A stretch of DNA of 57,764 nucleotides from Deltaproteobacteria bacterium (GCA_016218825.1 JACRCV010000024.1:1-57764), one strand, 5' to 3'; shown: positions 9,045 to 17,409, numbered from the stretch's first letter. Numbers and translations: made by a program. Notes: a model not told the origin generated them from the sequence alone.

Positions 9045-11003
9045 ATGCCGTCGTTCTCCGTGTCGTTGGTGCAGCTGCCGGTGCCGCGGGCCGCGGCGCT
9101 GTCCCCCTCCGGCAACGTGCCGCTCGCGATCGCCTGTCTGCAGACCGCGGTGGCGGTGCACGGAGTCCCGGACGTCACGACCCACCTGCTGCCGGCGACG
9201 CTTGTGGACGGCGCCGGAGACCACGCGCTCGCCGAGGCCGTCATCGACCAGAAACCCGACGTGCTCGGCCTGTCCCTCTACCTCTGGAACATCGAGCGCA
9301 GCCTGCACTTGGCACGCGCGGTCAAAGAGCGCTCGCCGTCCATCACCGTGGTCGTCGGAGGACCGGAGGTGTCGGCCGACAACCCGCTGGTCAAAGGGGC
9401 AACGGAGATCGACTACGCGATCGCCGGCGAAGGCGAGGTCGCGTTCGCGACGCTGCTCCGAGCGCTTGGCGACGGCCGCGAGGCGGCGGCCATCCCTGGG
9501 GTCGCGGCCAAAACCGGCCACGGCCTCGGCGAGTTTGCGCCACCCGGGGCGGACGTGCCTTTCGACCGCTACCCGTCGCCCTACCTCTCGGGCGCGCTCT
9601 CGGTCAGCCCCGGTCGCTCGTGTCACCTCGAGAGCACCCGCGGCTGCAAAGCCCGGTGCTCGTTCTGCTTCTATCCGCGCCGGAGCCGGCGCCTGCGGGT
9701 GGTTTCGGTCGACGACACCCTGCGAACGCTCGCGCGGCTGCGCCAGGCCGGCGCCACCGACGTCGCGTTTCTCGATCCGACCTTCAACCAGCGCCCCGAC
9801 TTCGAAGCGCTGCTCGACGGCTTGGCCGAGATCAACCACGACCACGCGCTGACGCTGTTCGCCGAGATCCGGGCCGAGGGCATGACCCCGCGCCACGCCA
9901 AGAAGCTCGCCCGCGCCGGCTTCGCGCGCCTCGAGCTCGGGCTGCAGTCGGTGAGCGCCGCCACTCGGCGCCTGAGCCGCTGCGGCGGCGACCCCGATCG
10001 GATCGCCGCGGTCGCGAACGAGCTCCAAGACGCCGGCATCACCGCGGTGGTCGACTTGATCGTCGGTCTCCCCGGCGACCACGCGGCCGACATCGAGCGC
10101 GGCACCGAGTTCCTGCGCGCCCACGGGCTCGCCGCCGACGCCCAGGTCTTCCTGCTCGCGGTGCTCCCGGGAACGACGCTGCGCACCGACGCCGCCCGGT
10201 TGGGCTTGGAGTTCGATCCTCGGCCCCCCTACCGCGTGCGGCGCACCGCGACCCTGACGGCAGACGAGCTCGAGCGCGCCTGGGGAGACGCCGAGACCCG
10301 TCTCGGCCGCCCCCTCGACGAAGCGCTGCGTCCCTACCTCGCGGACACCCCCGCCTACGACCACGGCATCGACCGCTTTGAGGTCGACCTCGACCGGGGC
10401 ACCGAGGACCTGACACCCTTGGACCGCGCCGGCAGCGCCCATCAAGCCATCGTCGTGACCGGCACCGACTTGTGGCGAGACCGGGCGCGCTTCGACCAGA
10501 TCCGCGCCCGCCGCCAGGCCTTTGACCCGTTCGCGGTGGTCGACCTGGTGCTGTCCCCCAAACGCCCGTTTCCCCTGGACTTGTTGGACGTGCTCGACGG
10601 CGTCGCCGGCCGCTGGAGCATGAACGGCTACGCCGCGCATCGCCAGGGCCCGGGTGGGGCGAACGGCCAGTGCCGGGTGGTCGTGCAGCTCGGCCGCGAC
10701 CTGGGGTTCGACGACGATTGGCTGCAGGCGCTCGGCGAGCGGCTGCCGGTCTATCTCGACCAGTCGGCCGCCCGAGCGGCCGAGAACGCCTCGCGCCTGG
10801 GGCGTGACCTGCCGGCGGCGCGCATCGTCGACCGGGCGCTCGCCGCGGACGACCCCGCGTGGCGAACGCTCGCGACGACCGCGGACCCGGAGGCCGTCAC
10901 CTTCGCGGCGCTCACGCTCGAGCGGCGCTTCACCGCCGAGGCGCTCAGCTACGCCGAGCCCGAGCGCCGTCGCCGTCTTGCGCCTCGGAACGAAACGGGC
11001 TGA
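9045..11003 (+). CDS. B12-binding radical SAM protein
   Basis: This encodes 652 residues. The start MPSFSVSLVQLPVP is chosen because the family begins with this strand; an upstream in-frame ATG at 9006 is less likely. Residues about 1-150 form a cobalamin-binding-like Rossmann domain (VVVGGPEVSADN, IAGEGEVAF). The radical SAM core follows, with the cluster motif Cys201-KAR-Cys205-SF-Cys208 and the later FLDPTFNQRPDF and LQSVS elements typical of class B/BchE-like enzymes. A C-terminal extension of about 200 residues has no domain I recognise. The substrate is unknown; relatives methylate or rearrange carbon skeletons or modify peptides. The last 59 bp overlap the convergent transporter gene. 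Confidence 0.85.
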   Translation: MPSFSVSLVQLPVPRAAALSPSGNVPLAIACLQTAVAVHGVPDVTTHLLPATLVDGAGDHALAEAVIDQKPDVLGLSLYLWNIERSLHLARAVKERSPSITVVVGGPEVSADNPLVKGATEIDYAIAGEGEVAFATLLRALGDGREAAAIPGVAAKTGHGLGEFAPPGADVPFDRYPSPYLSGALSVSPGRSCHLESTRGCKARCSFCFYPRRSRRLRVVSVDDTLRTLARLRQAGATDVAFLDPTFNQRPDFEALLDGLAEINHDHALTLFAEIRAEGMTPRHAKKLARAGFARLELGLQSVSAATRRLSRCGGDPDRIAAVANELQDAGITAVVDLIVGLPGDHAADIERGTEFLRAHGLAADAQVFLLAVLPGTTLRTDAARLGLEFDPRPPYRVRRTATLTADELERAWGDAETRLGRPLDEALRPYLADTPAYDHGIDRFEVDLDRGTEDLTPLDRAGSAHQAIVVTGTDLWRDRARFDQIRARRQAFDPFAVVDLVLSPKRPFPLDLLDVLDGVAGRWSMNGYAAHRQGPGGANGQCRVVVQLGRDLGFDDDWLQALGERLPVYLDQSAARAAENASRLGRDLPAARIVDRALAADDPAWRTLATTADPEAVTFAALTLERRFTAEALSYAEPERRRRLAPRNETG

Positions 11004-12144
11004 GCCGGAGGCAGAGGGACAGCCCGAGCCCGAGCCCGAAGCCCACTGCGATGTTGCCGAGCCCGAGGCAGGCGCCGGCGGTGAGGAGCATCACCAGCGC
11101 GTCGGGGCGGCGGGTCTGGTCGCGGGTCACGATCGCGAGCTCGAGGCCGGAGAACGCCAGCATCGCGCCGAGGATGCTCTGCGGAAACGCCCGGCACAGC
11201 GTCATCAACGACGCGCCGAACAGGACGCCGACCGCGAGCTTGGCGGCGCCGAGCAGCAGGATCGAGCCGTTGGTCCGCGCCCCGAAGCGATACTGTCCCG
11301 CGAGGCCCCCGGCGCCGTGACACATCGGCATGCCGCCGAACCACGCGGCGACCAGGTTCATCGCCCCGACCGACAGCGCCACCTTGCGCGGGCTCGCGGC
11401 CCGGTCGGGAAACAGGTCGACCGACAGCGCGCACACCGCGACCACCGAGTTCAACGCGGTGAGGGGGATCTGCGGCAGCGCCGCCCTCGGAAACGCGCTG
11501 ACGAAGTCGCCGATCGAGAGCGGCGTGAGCCGCGGCAGGCTGAGGTGGAGCGAGAGCGACCCGAGGACGTCGGGGTGCGTCCACACCGCGAGCCCGAGCC
11601 CGGCGCCGAAGAGCACCAGGGCGGCCGGCACCCGGGACGAGAAGAACAGCGCCAGCACCACCAGGGCCGAGAGGATCCCGGTCAGGTAGCTGTCGGGCCC
11701 GATGCCCACCTGGGTGTCGGCCACCATCTGCAGCGCCTTCATCACCAAGGACAGGCCGAGCGCCAGCTGCAGGCCGCGGACGACGCTCATCGGCACCAGG
11801 CGGTTGAGCCAGTCGATGAGCCCGGTCGCGCCGAGGGCGAGGATGACGGCGCTGACGATGACGCCGGCGGCCAAGATCTGGGGCACCGTGAGCCCTTCGG
11901 TGATCGCCACCGCGGCGATCGCCTTCATCGGTTGCACCGCCATCGGGATCGCGAAGGTCAACCCGGTCACCAGGTTGAACACGCCGGAGAAGAACAGCGC
12001 CGCGGCGAAGTCGAGGCCGTTGTGCGCGCTCATGCCGACGACGAGCGGCAGGAACGTCCCGAGGTCGCCGAGCGAGCCCGCAACCTCGTGGCGGTCGAGG
12101 CGCGCCTGCCGTAGGTTTGCCCGGATGTGCGCCAGCCAGCTCAT
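10945..12144 (-). CDS. MOT1-type molybdate/sulfate transporter
   Basis: This encodes 399 residues from MSWLAHIRANLR. This ATG is chosen because GGGGAAG lies 6 nt upstream, whereas an extension to 12237 adds an unlikely arginine/proline-rich leader. The protein has about 10-11 hydrophobic segments. Family motifs are SLGDLGTFLPL near the N-terminus, QPMKAIAAVA in the second helix pair and PMCHGAGGLAGQYRFGART in the middle, all characteristic of the MFS_MOT1/SulP-like oxyanion transporters of molybdate in plants and bacteria. It lacks the STAS domain of ordinary SulP permeases. The final 59 bp overlap the 3' end of the radical SAM gene on the other strand. Molybdate is more likely than sulfate, but this is not proven. 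Confidence 0.85.
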   Translation of the reverse strand: MSWLAHIRANLRQARLDRHEVAGSLGDLGTFLPLVVGMSAHNGLDFAAALFFSGVFNLVTGLTFAIPMAVQPMKAIAAVAITEGLTVPQILAAGVIVSAVILALGATGLIDWLNRLVPMSVVRGLQLALGLSLVMKALQMVADTQVGIGPDSYLTGILSALVVLALFFSSRVPAALVLFGAGLGLAVWTHPDVLGSLSLHLSLPRLTPLSIGDFVSAFPRAALPQIPLTALNSVVAVCALSVDLFPDRAASPRKVALSVGAMNLVAAWFGGMPMCHGAGGLAGQYRFGARTNGSILLLGAAKLAVGVLFGASLMTLCRAFPQSILGAMLAFSGLELAIVTRDQTRRPDALVMLLTAGACLGLGNIAVGFGLGLGLSLCLRLSPFRSEAQDGDGARARRS

Positions 12145-12190
12145 GATCTTCCCCAAAGCGCCGAATTTGGAGGCCCGCGCTCCGGGCGCT

Positions 12191-12219
12191 ACTATAGGGG
12201 CCGGATCTCTAGGAACCAA
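12191..12219 (-). promoter_or_regulatory. Sigma70-like promoter for the MOT1 transporter
   Basis: Reading the minus strand: TTGGTT (12219-12214), a 17-bp spacer, then TATAGT (12196-12191), about 47 nt before the ATG at 12144. The -10 matches five of six consensus bases and the spacing is ideal; the -35 is weak (TTG only). Confidence 0.45.
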
Positions 12220-12239
12220 GGCGTGGCGGTCAAGCACCG

Positions 12240-12857
12240 ATGAGCAACGTAGCAGCGGACCTCGCCCTGCACCTCGCGTTCGCAGAGCACCAGAAGCTGA
12301 CCGTCCAGGTCGACGTCTCGCTCGGGGTCATGGACATCGGCTGCATCCGGGTCCAAGACGGCGCGGTGGTGCACGCCGAGCTGCCGGGGGCCGCGGGCCT
12401 CGACGCGCTCGCCCTCATGGGCCGGCTGCCGGGCATGCACCTCGCGATCTCGACCAAGAACCCGAGCGCGGCGCAAGAGACCGTGGTCGGCTCGTGGCGC
12501 TCCGTGCTGCCGGCGCAAGCGGAGCTGAGCGCCGAGGCCATGAGCGCGCTCAGCGCGACCTTCAGCCGCGGCAGCGCCGATCTCGGAAGGGCGGCGCCGC
12601 TGACACCGACGGTCCGAGCCCCGACGCCGCCGGCGCCGATCCCCTCGCCGGCCCCGAGCCCGGAGACCTCGGCCGCCGCCGACGCGGCCTACGAGAAGCA
12701 GTTCGCCGAGGCGATGGCGGCCTACCTGCGGCGCGACTACGTCGAGGCGCTGGAGCTGTTCGCGGCGTGCCTGAACGCCCGCCCCGACGACCGGCGGGTG
12801 CTCCACAACATCGAGCGCCTGCAGGCCCGTGACCGCCCGGCGAAGGGGAGCGGCTGA
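12240..12857 (+). CDS. DUF4388-like protein with C-terminal TPR-like segment
   Basis: This encodes 205 residues. The N-terminal half (HLAFAEHQKLTVQVDV, LGVMDIGCIRVQDGAVVHAE, GLDALALM) resembles the PatA/DUF4388 fold found in many myxobacterial signalling proteins, in which a short beta-sheet domain is followed by partner-binding modules. A Pro/Ala-rich linker (about 120-140) leads to a TPR-like helix pair with YLRRDYVEALELF and NARPDDRRVLHNIERL. The gene is divergent from the transporter and heads a run of related genes; the next begins 3 bp after its stop. A near-copy of its C-terminus survives as a relic at 15404-15505. It probably assembles cytoplasmic signalling complexes; the exact role is unknown. 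Confidence 0.6.
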   Translation: MSNVAADLALHLAFAEHQKLTVQVDVSLGVMDIGCIRVQDGAVVHAELPGAAGLDALALMGRLPGMHLAISTKNPSAAQETVVGSWRSVLPAQAELSAEAMSALSATFSRGSADLGRAAPLTPTVRAPTPPAPIPSPAPSPETSAAADAAYEKQFAEAMAAYLRRDYVEALELFAACLNARPDDRRVLHNIERLQARDRPAKGSG

Positions 12858-12860
12858 CCG

Positions 12861-13307
12861 ATGCCATCCTCGAACCCCGGGCTCACGTCGACGCTCAACC
12901 TGGCGGTGGGCCTGATCAGCGTGCAGACCGAAGCCACCACCGAGCCCGCCGAGGTCACCTCGATCGCGGTGTTTCGCGGCCGCGTGGTCCACGAGAAGAC
13001 CCGCTCCCTCGCCGACCTGCGCCGCGAGCTCGGCACCGACGACGTCCTGACCTGCGTCAAGAAGGCGCACCACCAATTCGAGACCGGCCTGCACGAGCTG
13101 CTGTTGAACGCGATGCGCGCCAAACGCGCCGCGCAGACCCAGGTGTCCGAGGTCGCGCAGATGTTCATGGTCGCGGTCGACACCTACGCCGGCGGTGACT
13201 TCGCCTCGGCCTTGGAGGTCATCGAGGCGCTGGTGTCGGCAAACCGCGACTCGGCGCGCCTACAGAAGTGCCTCGCCGGGCTGCGGACGGCGCTCGGCCG
13301 CGGGTGA
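12861..13307 (+). CDS. Paralogue of the C-terminal domain of the DUF4388 protein at 14162
   Basis: This encodes 148 residues starting MPSSNPGLTSTLNLAVGLIS. Along its whole length it parallels residues about 265-400 of the product of 14162-15367: both have a LNLAVGxISV/ICLAVGSIGV opening strand, a VFRGRVVHE/HFGDRVVAEE turn, a helix with HHQFE/HRRFE, and an end with VDTYAGGDFASALEVIEALV versus TDAYGRGDTQTTSELMAALV. It is therefore a stand-alone version of a domain that is fused elsewhere in the same cluster. The gene is 3 bp behind its upstream neighbour and surely co-transcribed. No catalytic residues are evident; the ending is TPR-like. Confidence 0.65.
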   Translation: MPSSNPGLTSTLNLAVGLISVQTEATTEPAEVTSIAVFRGRVVHEKTRSLADLRRELGTDDVLTCVKKAHHQFETGLHELLLNAMRAKRAAQTQVSEVAQMFMVAVDTYAGGDFASALEVIEALVSANRDSARLQKCLAGLRTALGRG

Positions 13308-13376
13308 CACCTTCGTCGACGTGGCCAAGGAAGGGCACCGAGCAGCTGGCTTTGCCAGTGCGAGGTGCGGGGGCAC

Positions 13377-13445
13377 GGGGGGACGCAGAGCCGGCGCTCC
13401 AGACCCGGGTGGTCCTCGGCTGTCGCGCCGGCGGGCGGTCCCCCC
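13377..13445. terminator. Composite inverted repeat between convergent genes
   Basis: Outer arms GGGGGGAC (13377-13384) and GTCCCCCC (13438-13445) enclose inner arms CCGGCGC (13391-13397) and GCGCCGG (13425-13431). This makes a long, interrupted GC-rich hairpin in the 140-bp gap between two convergent genes. There is no U-tract on either strand. It is probably a bidirectional terminator or transcript-end stabiliser. Confidence 0.5.
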
Positions 13446-13447
13446 GC

Positions 13448-14122
13448 TCATGCGAAGACGCTCTCGATCCAGGCCTGCTCGACCCGACCGACGATGGTCC
13501 GGAGCAGGGTCGGGGTGTTGGCGTCCAACGCCGTGTCCCAGGTGACGAACTGCAGGCCGAAGACCGCGCCGGCGCGGCGCACCACGGAGGCCGCGGTCTC
13601 CAGCTGCTGGTCGCCGAGGGCGAGATGGACGCGGACGTCGGCGCCGATCAGCAGGTCGTCGTCGCCCCCTTTGACGAGGCTGAACCCCACGCCGCCGAGC
13701 GAGATGTCGACCGGCAGCGCGATGCGCCAGCGGTCGGCAGAGGTCTGCACCTTGACCAGCAGGCGGACGCTCGCCGGCACCGGGACCCGGAAGAACTGCC
13801 GCGCCTGGGCGATCGCGATTTGTTTCGGCATTCCGACCTTGACGCTCCGAACCGCGGCGTCTTGCGCCCGCTCGACCTCGGCGCGGGAGATGAAGATCAG
13901 GGTCCGCGTCGTCCGCTGAAACGACACCGAACAGGCGGCGTCGTTGTCCAACGCCGGCAGGCTCGCCGGATCGACGCGGCCCACCTCGATCACCACCTTG
14001 CCGTCCGCGACCCCTGAGAATCGACCGTGACAAGGCTCGGTGGCACCCTCGAACAGAATCTGCGCTGGAATGCTCTGTTGGCAGCAAACATCAATGAGAT
14101 CGAGCATTTCCTGAAGCGTCAT
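13448..14122 (-). CDS. PilZ-domain protein, probable c-di-GMP receptor
   Basis: This encodes 224 residues from MTLQEMLDLIDVCC. The start is set by AGGAAA 6-7 nt upstream; the frame is open much further but that part is the shadow of the neighbouring gene. Residues about 1-110 form a YcgR-like N-terminal barrel. The PilZ domain begins at the hinge RQFFRVPVPASVRL (about 120), which supplies an Arg of the RxxxR c-di-GMP motif, and continues with the second motif DISLGGVGFSL, matching DxSxxG. Both ligand-binding motifs thus look nearly intact. It is divergent from the DUF4388 gene with only 39 bp between the starts, so the two probably share control. The output partner is unknown. Confidence 0.8.
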   Translation of the reverse strand: MTLQEMLDLIDVCCQQSIPAQILFEGATEPCHGRFSGVADGKVVIEVGRVDPASLPALDNDAACSVSFQRTTRTLIFISRAEVERAQDAAVRSVKVGMPKQIAIAQARQFFRVPVPASVRLLVKVQTSADRWRIALPVDISLGGVGFSLVKGGDDDLLIGADVRVHLALGDQQLETAASVVRRAGAVFGLQFVTWDTALDANTPTLLRTIVGRVEQAWIESVFA

Positions 14123-14161
14123 AGATTTCCTCGCATCCCGATGGGATTCGAGTAAGACGTT

Positions 14162-15367
14162 ATGGTACGATCGCAAAGTCGCATGGGGATTCAAGGAACG
14201 CTCGACGACTTCACGACCCCGGAGCTCCTGCAGCTCATTGGTCTGCAGGGGAAAACCGGCGTGCTGATGCTGCAGAAGGACGACTTGAATGTCAAGGTGG
14301 AGTTCAGCCAGGGGCACGTGGTGCGGGCGTCGCCGTCGTCCCGCAACCACCGCTATTTGCTCGGCAACATGTTGGTGCGCGCCGGGCTCGTGACCGAGGC
14401 CGAGATCGAGGTGGCGCTCGCGATCCACAAGGAGACCGGGGTCCGTTTGGGCGACGTGCTGATCAACCAGGGCAAGCTCGATCGGCATCGCTTGGATCAG
14501 ATCTTGAAGCTGCAGACCACCGAGACCCTCTACGAGCTGTTCCTGTGGCAGTCGGGCACCTTCGAGTTCACCGCCACCGAGGTCGAGGCGCCCGACGAGA
14601 AGGCCCGCCTGCGGGCGCAGAGCATCCTGCTCGAGGGCTTTCGGCAGCTCGACGAGTGGCCGGCGATCCGCGCCGTGATCCCCCACAACACCACGACCTT
14701 CGTCAGGCTCGAGGACACCCGCGCCGACCTCAAGGGCGACATCACCCCGGAGGCGCGGATGATCTTCGACTTCGTCGCGACCGGGGTCAGCGTGCAACAG
14801 ATTGTCGACAAGAGCCACTTCGGCGAGTTCGACACCTGCGCCGCGCTGGTGCGCCTGGTGCAAGCCGGCCTCATTCAGCCGGTGGCCGACCCCGGCGCCG
14901 CCCGCCTCCCACCACCGGCGGCGACCCCCACCGACCTGCCGCGGCTGCGGGCGACCATCTGCCTCGCGGTCGGCTCGATCGGCGTGCACTCCGAGTACCA
15001 ACTCGATCCGCCACGGATCCGCTCGGTGGCGCACTTCGGCGACCGCGTCGTCGCCGAGGAGGTGGTGCCGATCGAGGAAGCGGGCGAGGACAGCCGTGAC
15101 ATCCCCACCGCCCTCGAGCGCGCCCACCGCCGCTTCGAGATGCGGCTGAACCTGAAGCTCTTGTCCGCCTCCGGCGGCTACGGCGAGGTCGTCGCCGACG
15201 TGGAGTCGGCTCGGATCTTCCTGCTCGCCACCGACGCCTACGGCCGCGGCGACACCCAGACCACGAGCGAGCTGATGGCGGCGCTGGTCGCCAAAGATCC
15301 CGACAACGAGAACCTGGCGCAGTCGGTGCGCCGCCTGCAGGCCCAGCTCCGGAGCGCCGACAACTGA
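14162..15367 (+). CDS. DUF4388 (PatA-like) protein with unique C-terminal domain
   Basis: This encodes 401 residues. The start GIQGTLDDFTTPELLQLIGL is the classic DUF4388 opening (xGxLxxxxxxxllqllxxxxKTGxLxl), continuing KTGVLMLQKDDLNVKVEFSQGHVV. Residues about 65-125 (LLGNMLVRAGLVTEAEIEVAL to GVRLGDVLINQGKL) resemble the GspE/PilB N-terminal helical module. The C-terminal domain (about 265-400) is paralogous to the separate protein at 12861-13307. DUF4388 proteins are common in myxobacteria and act as scaffolds in motility and two-component pathways. The in-frame ATG at 14183 is an alternative start. The reading frame continues past the stop into the relic at 15404. Confidence 0.75.
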   Translation: MVRSQSRMGIQGTLDDFTTPELLQLIGLQGKTGVLMLQKDDLNVKVEFSQGHVVRASPSSRNHRYLLGNMLVRAGLVTEAEIEVALAIHKETGVRLGDVLINQGKLDRHRLDQILKLQTTETLYELFLWQSGTFEFTATEVEAPDEKARLRAQSILLEGFRQLDEWPAIRAVIPHNTTTFVRLEDTRADLKGDITPEARMIFDFVATGVSVQQIVDKSHFGEFDTCAALVRLVQAGLIQPVADPGAARLPPPAATPTDLPRLRATICLAVGSIGVHSEYQLDPPRIRSVAHFGDRVVAEEVVPIEEAGEDSRDIPTALERAHRRFEMRLNLKLLSASGGYGEVVADVESARIFLLATDAYGRGDTQTTSELMAALVAKDPDNENLAQSVRRLQAQLRSADN

Positions 15368-15403
15368 CCGCGGGCAGAGAACGCCTGCGCCCGCCCGCGC
15401 CGC

Positions 15404-15505
15404 GCCGCCGGCGAAGCGTTGCAACTCTTCGAGGCTTGCGCCAAGATGCGCCCCGACGATCCGCGCGTGCGCCACGCTCTCGAGCGGTTGAAGGGACTCG
15501 AGTGA
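15404..15505 (+). pseudogene. Relic: C-terminal end of a DUF4388/TPR-type protein
   Basis: In the same frame as the preceding gene but after its stop codon, the DNA reads AAGEALQLFEACAKMRPDDP, then VRHALERLKGLE and a stop at 15503-15505. This matches the end of the product of 12240-12857 (EALELFAACLNARPDDRR, NIERL). No start codon or N-terminal part precedes it, so it looks like the tail of a deleted paralogous gene. The remaining few dozen bases between 15368 and 15404 show nothing else. Confidence 0.6.
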
Positions 15506-15509
15506 TTCG

Positions 15510-15551
15510 ATGAAGGTGCTCGCGGTTGTCAGCCAGAAAGGCGGCGTCTGA
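15510..15551 (+). pseudogene. ParA-type ATPase stub ending inside the Walker A motif
   Basis: The ATG at 15510 opens a 13-codon frame encoding MKVLAVVSQKGGV followed by TGA (15549-15551). This is the exact N-terminus of ParA/MinD-family ATPases, whose next residues would be GKTT. The frame stops at the point where the P-loop should continue, and its TGA overlaps the next gene's ATG (TGATG). It is therefore either the 5' remnant of a deleted parA gene or, now, a leader peptide that couples translation to the downstream roadblock gene. The match to KGGV(GKT) is too specific to dismiss, although it is only 13 residues long. Confidence 0.6.
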
Positions 15552-16126
15552 TGGGACAGCTCTCACTCCAGCAGGCGGTCGAAGACGTGCCGTCGTTGCG
15601 CGCCGTCTTCGTGACGGCGATGCCGGACTGCCTGTTGTACGACTCCTGGGTGCGGTCGGGCGAAGACTGGATCCCGGAGAACATCGCCTCGTACTTCGGC
15701 GACCTGGTGCGCGCCAATCGTGAAGGCTTGAAGGGCCTGCACGCCTGGTCGGCGGAGATGCAGGTCACCATCGAGTCCGCAGACTTGTTGCTGGTGCTGC
15801 GCGAGCTGCGCGACTTCGTGATCGCCTTGGCCTTCGAGCGCAGCGCGCCGCTCGGCATGGTGCGGGTGCACATCAATCGGATCCTGGCGCGGCTCTCCGA
15901 CCTGTTGCCCCCGCTCGCGCCCGAGGAGCGGCCGCGGGCGCTGTTGGTGGTGGAGTTCCTCGAGAAGTACGCCCCGGATCCGCACGCGGTGATGCAGCGG
16001 GTGGCGCTGCGCACCGGGATCTCGATCGAGGAGCTGCGGCAGCCGGAGCGCCTGGACGCCGGCCAGCTGGAGCGCCTCGAAGGGTCGGTGAAGGAAATCC
16101 TCGGCCTCGACGCCCTGGCGATGTAG
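15551..16126 (+). CDS. Roadblock/LC7 (MglB-like) domain protein
   Basis: This encodes 191 residues. The first part (MGQLSLQQAVEDVPSLRAVF, then VTAMPDCLLYDSW) and the pattern helix-strand-helix-strands-helix up to about residue 125 (MQVTIESADLLLVLRELRDF, SAPLGMVRVHINRIL) fit the roadblock/LC7 fold of MglB, which regulates small Ras-like GTPases at cell poles. The C-terminal 65 residues are helical and specific to this protein. No GTPase gene is adjacent. The start codon overlaps the stop of the ParA stub (TGATG), implying translational coupling, and the next gene follows after 14 bp. Assignment rests on pattern recognition of the fold. Confidence 0.6.
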   Translation: MGQLSLQQAVEDVPSLRAVFVTAMPDCLLYDSWVRSGEDWIPENIASYFGDLVRANREGLKGLHAWSAEMQVTIESADLLLVLRELRDFVIALAFERSAPLGMVRVHINRILARLSDLLPPLAPEERPRALLVVEFLEKYAPDPHAVMQRVALRTGISIEELRQPERLDAGQLERLEGSVKEILGLDALAM

Positions 16127-16140
16127 AAGGACCGACCCCG

Positions 16141-17409
16141 ATGAGTGCGCCACAACCAGCGCTGCGTGAGTACCTCGCCGAGCATGACCTGATGCTCTTC
16201 GGCGGCGCGCCGGCCGTCTACCACTGCCACCACTTCAACCTCTTCCTCGACCAGACCATCGACGACGCCCTGGGGCAGGTCGCCGGCGAGCGCCTGCGCT
16301 TCTCTGCGGCGCGCGAGTTCGCCCACGACTTCTTGGTCACCGCTTGCGCCAGAGAGGGCGCGACGACGCCGGTGGAGCGCATCAGCGTCGCGCAGACGCT
16401 GTTCGCCGCGATGGGTCAAGGCAAGCTGCAGCTCAGCGTCGACCCGGCCGGCGGCCAGGGACGCGGCGAGTTCCTGCACTACGGCTACTCCTGGTTCGAG
16501 AAGTACGGCACCAAGGTCAAGCGCCTGCGGCCCGCGGACGCGTTCGCCGCCGGTTTTGCCGCCGCCGCCAACGAGGTCGCCTTCGGGCTGCCGCTCGGGT
16601 CGACGAACGCGGTCGAGGGCTTCTGCATCGCCCGCCGCGATCCGCACTGCGCCTTCACCCTCACCGCCGGCTCCCCCACCCCGGCCGGCCCGAAGGTCGG
16701 GGCCGCGGAGATCCGCGCCAACGTCCGCCCGGCGTTCACCGGCAAGAGCGAAGACGAGGTCGTGAAGATCGCGGCCGGCCTACGCGACTTCACCGCGTCG
16801 GTGCGGGGCGACCACCGCGGCCTGGTGCAGGCGTTCGGGGTCTACGTGACCTTGCACCTGTCGGGCTACTACAACCGCATCTCCTTCGACGCCGTTCGCC
16901 ACATCGAAGCGACGACACCGCAGTCGGTCGGCGTGCTCGAAGAGCTGTTGCGCGAGTCCGGCCACGTGTGCGTGTTCAACACCTTCGGCGGCATCCTGCT
17001 GTCCCCGGAGTGGGAGGGCATGGTCGGCAAGCTCTCCGGCGATCCGACCCAGGTGGTGTTGGGCTGCGCCGCGATCGCGCGCGCCCTCGGCTTCGGCCAC
17101 TGGACCATCGCCGACCTCCAGCCCGGCAGGAGGCTGGTGATGCGCTCGCCGGCGACCTACGAGAGCGCCTACTTCATCGCCCGCCACGGCCGCGCCGCGC
17201 GCGGCAACGACTACTTCTTCCAGGGCGCGGTGCTCGCGGTAGCCCAGCTCGCGCATCGGGTCGACTGGAAGAGCAAGCCGAAGCTGACCCAGGAGTTCTA
17301 CCAGTCGCTGTTCCGCGGCGGCATCCCGTGGCGGGCCGAGCAGACCCGCGGCATCGCCAAGGGCGACGAGATGAGCGAGATCGTCGTCAGCTCCACCAAC
17401 TCGACGTGA
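16141..17409 (+). CDS. V4R-like sensory protein of unknown role
   Basis: This encodes 422 residues with an AAGGA ribosome binding site 11 nt before the ATG. Residues about 20-185 have features of the V4R (4-vinyl reductase/XylR-N) ligand-binding fold: a start with VYHCHHFNLFLDQ, a middle FLHYGYSWFEKYG, and an ending EGFCIARRDPHCAFTL, in which the two spaced Cys residues match the family's C-terminal EPCxxxGxxxCxF pattern. A second half (about 220-410) contains another helical module with YFFQGAVLAVAQLAH. There is no signal peptide. It lies in a signalling operon and overlaps the next gene by 4 bp (GTGA). A role as a small-molecule or lipid sensor is inferred. Confidence 0.55.
   Translation: MSAPQPALREYLAEHDLMLFGGAPAVYHCHHFNLFLDQTIDDALGQVAGERLRFSAAREFAHDFLVTACAREGATTPVERISVAQTLFAAMGQGKLQLSVDPAGGQGRGEFLHYGYSWFEKYGTKVKRLRPADAFAAGFAAAANEVAFGLPLGSTNAVEGFCIARRDPHCAFTLTAGSPTPAGPKVGAAEIRANVRPAFTGKSEDEVVKIAAGLRDFTASVRGDHRGLVQAFGVYVTLHLSGYYNRISFDAVRHIEATTPQSVGVLEELLRESGHVCVFNTFGGILLSPEWEGMVGKLSGDPTQVVLGCAAIARALGFGHWTIADLQPGRRLVMRSPATYESAYFIARHGRAARGNDYFFQGAVLAVAQLAHRVDWKSKPKLTQEFYQSLFRGGIPWRAEQTRGIAKGDEMSEIVVSSTNST

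Noticed and set aside
13448-15475. 675-codon version of the PilZ frame
   Set aside because: Its first two thirds are the antisense shadow of the DUF4388 gene; the true start is the ATG at 14122 with AGGAAA.
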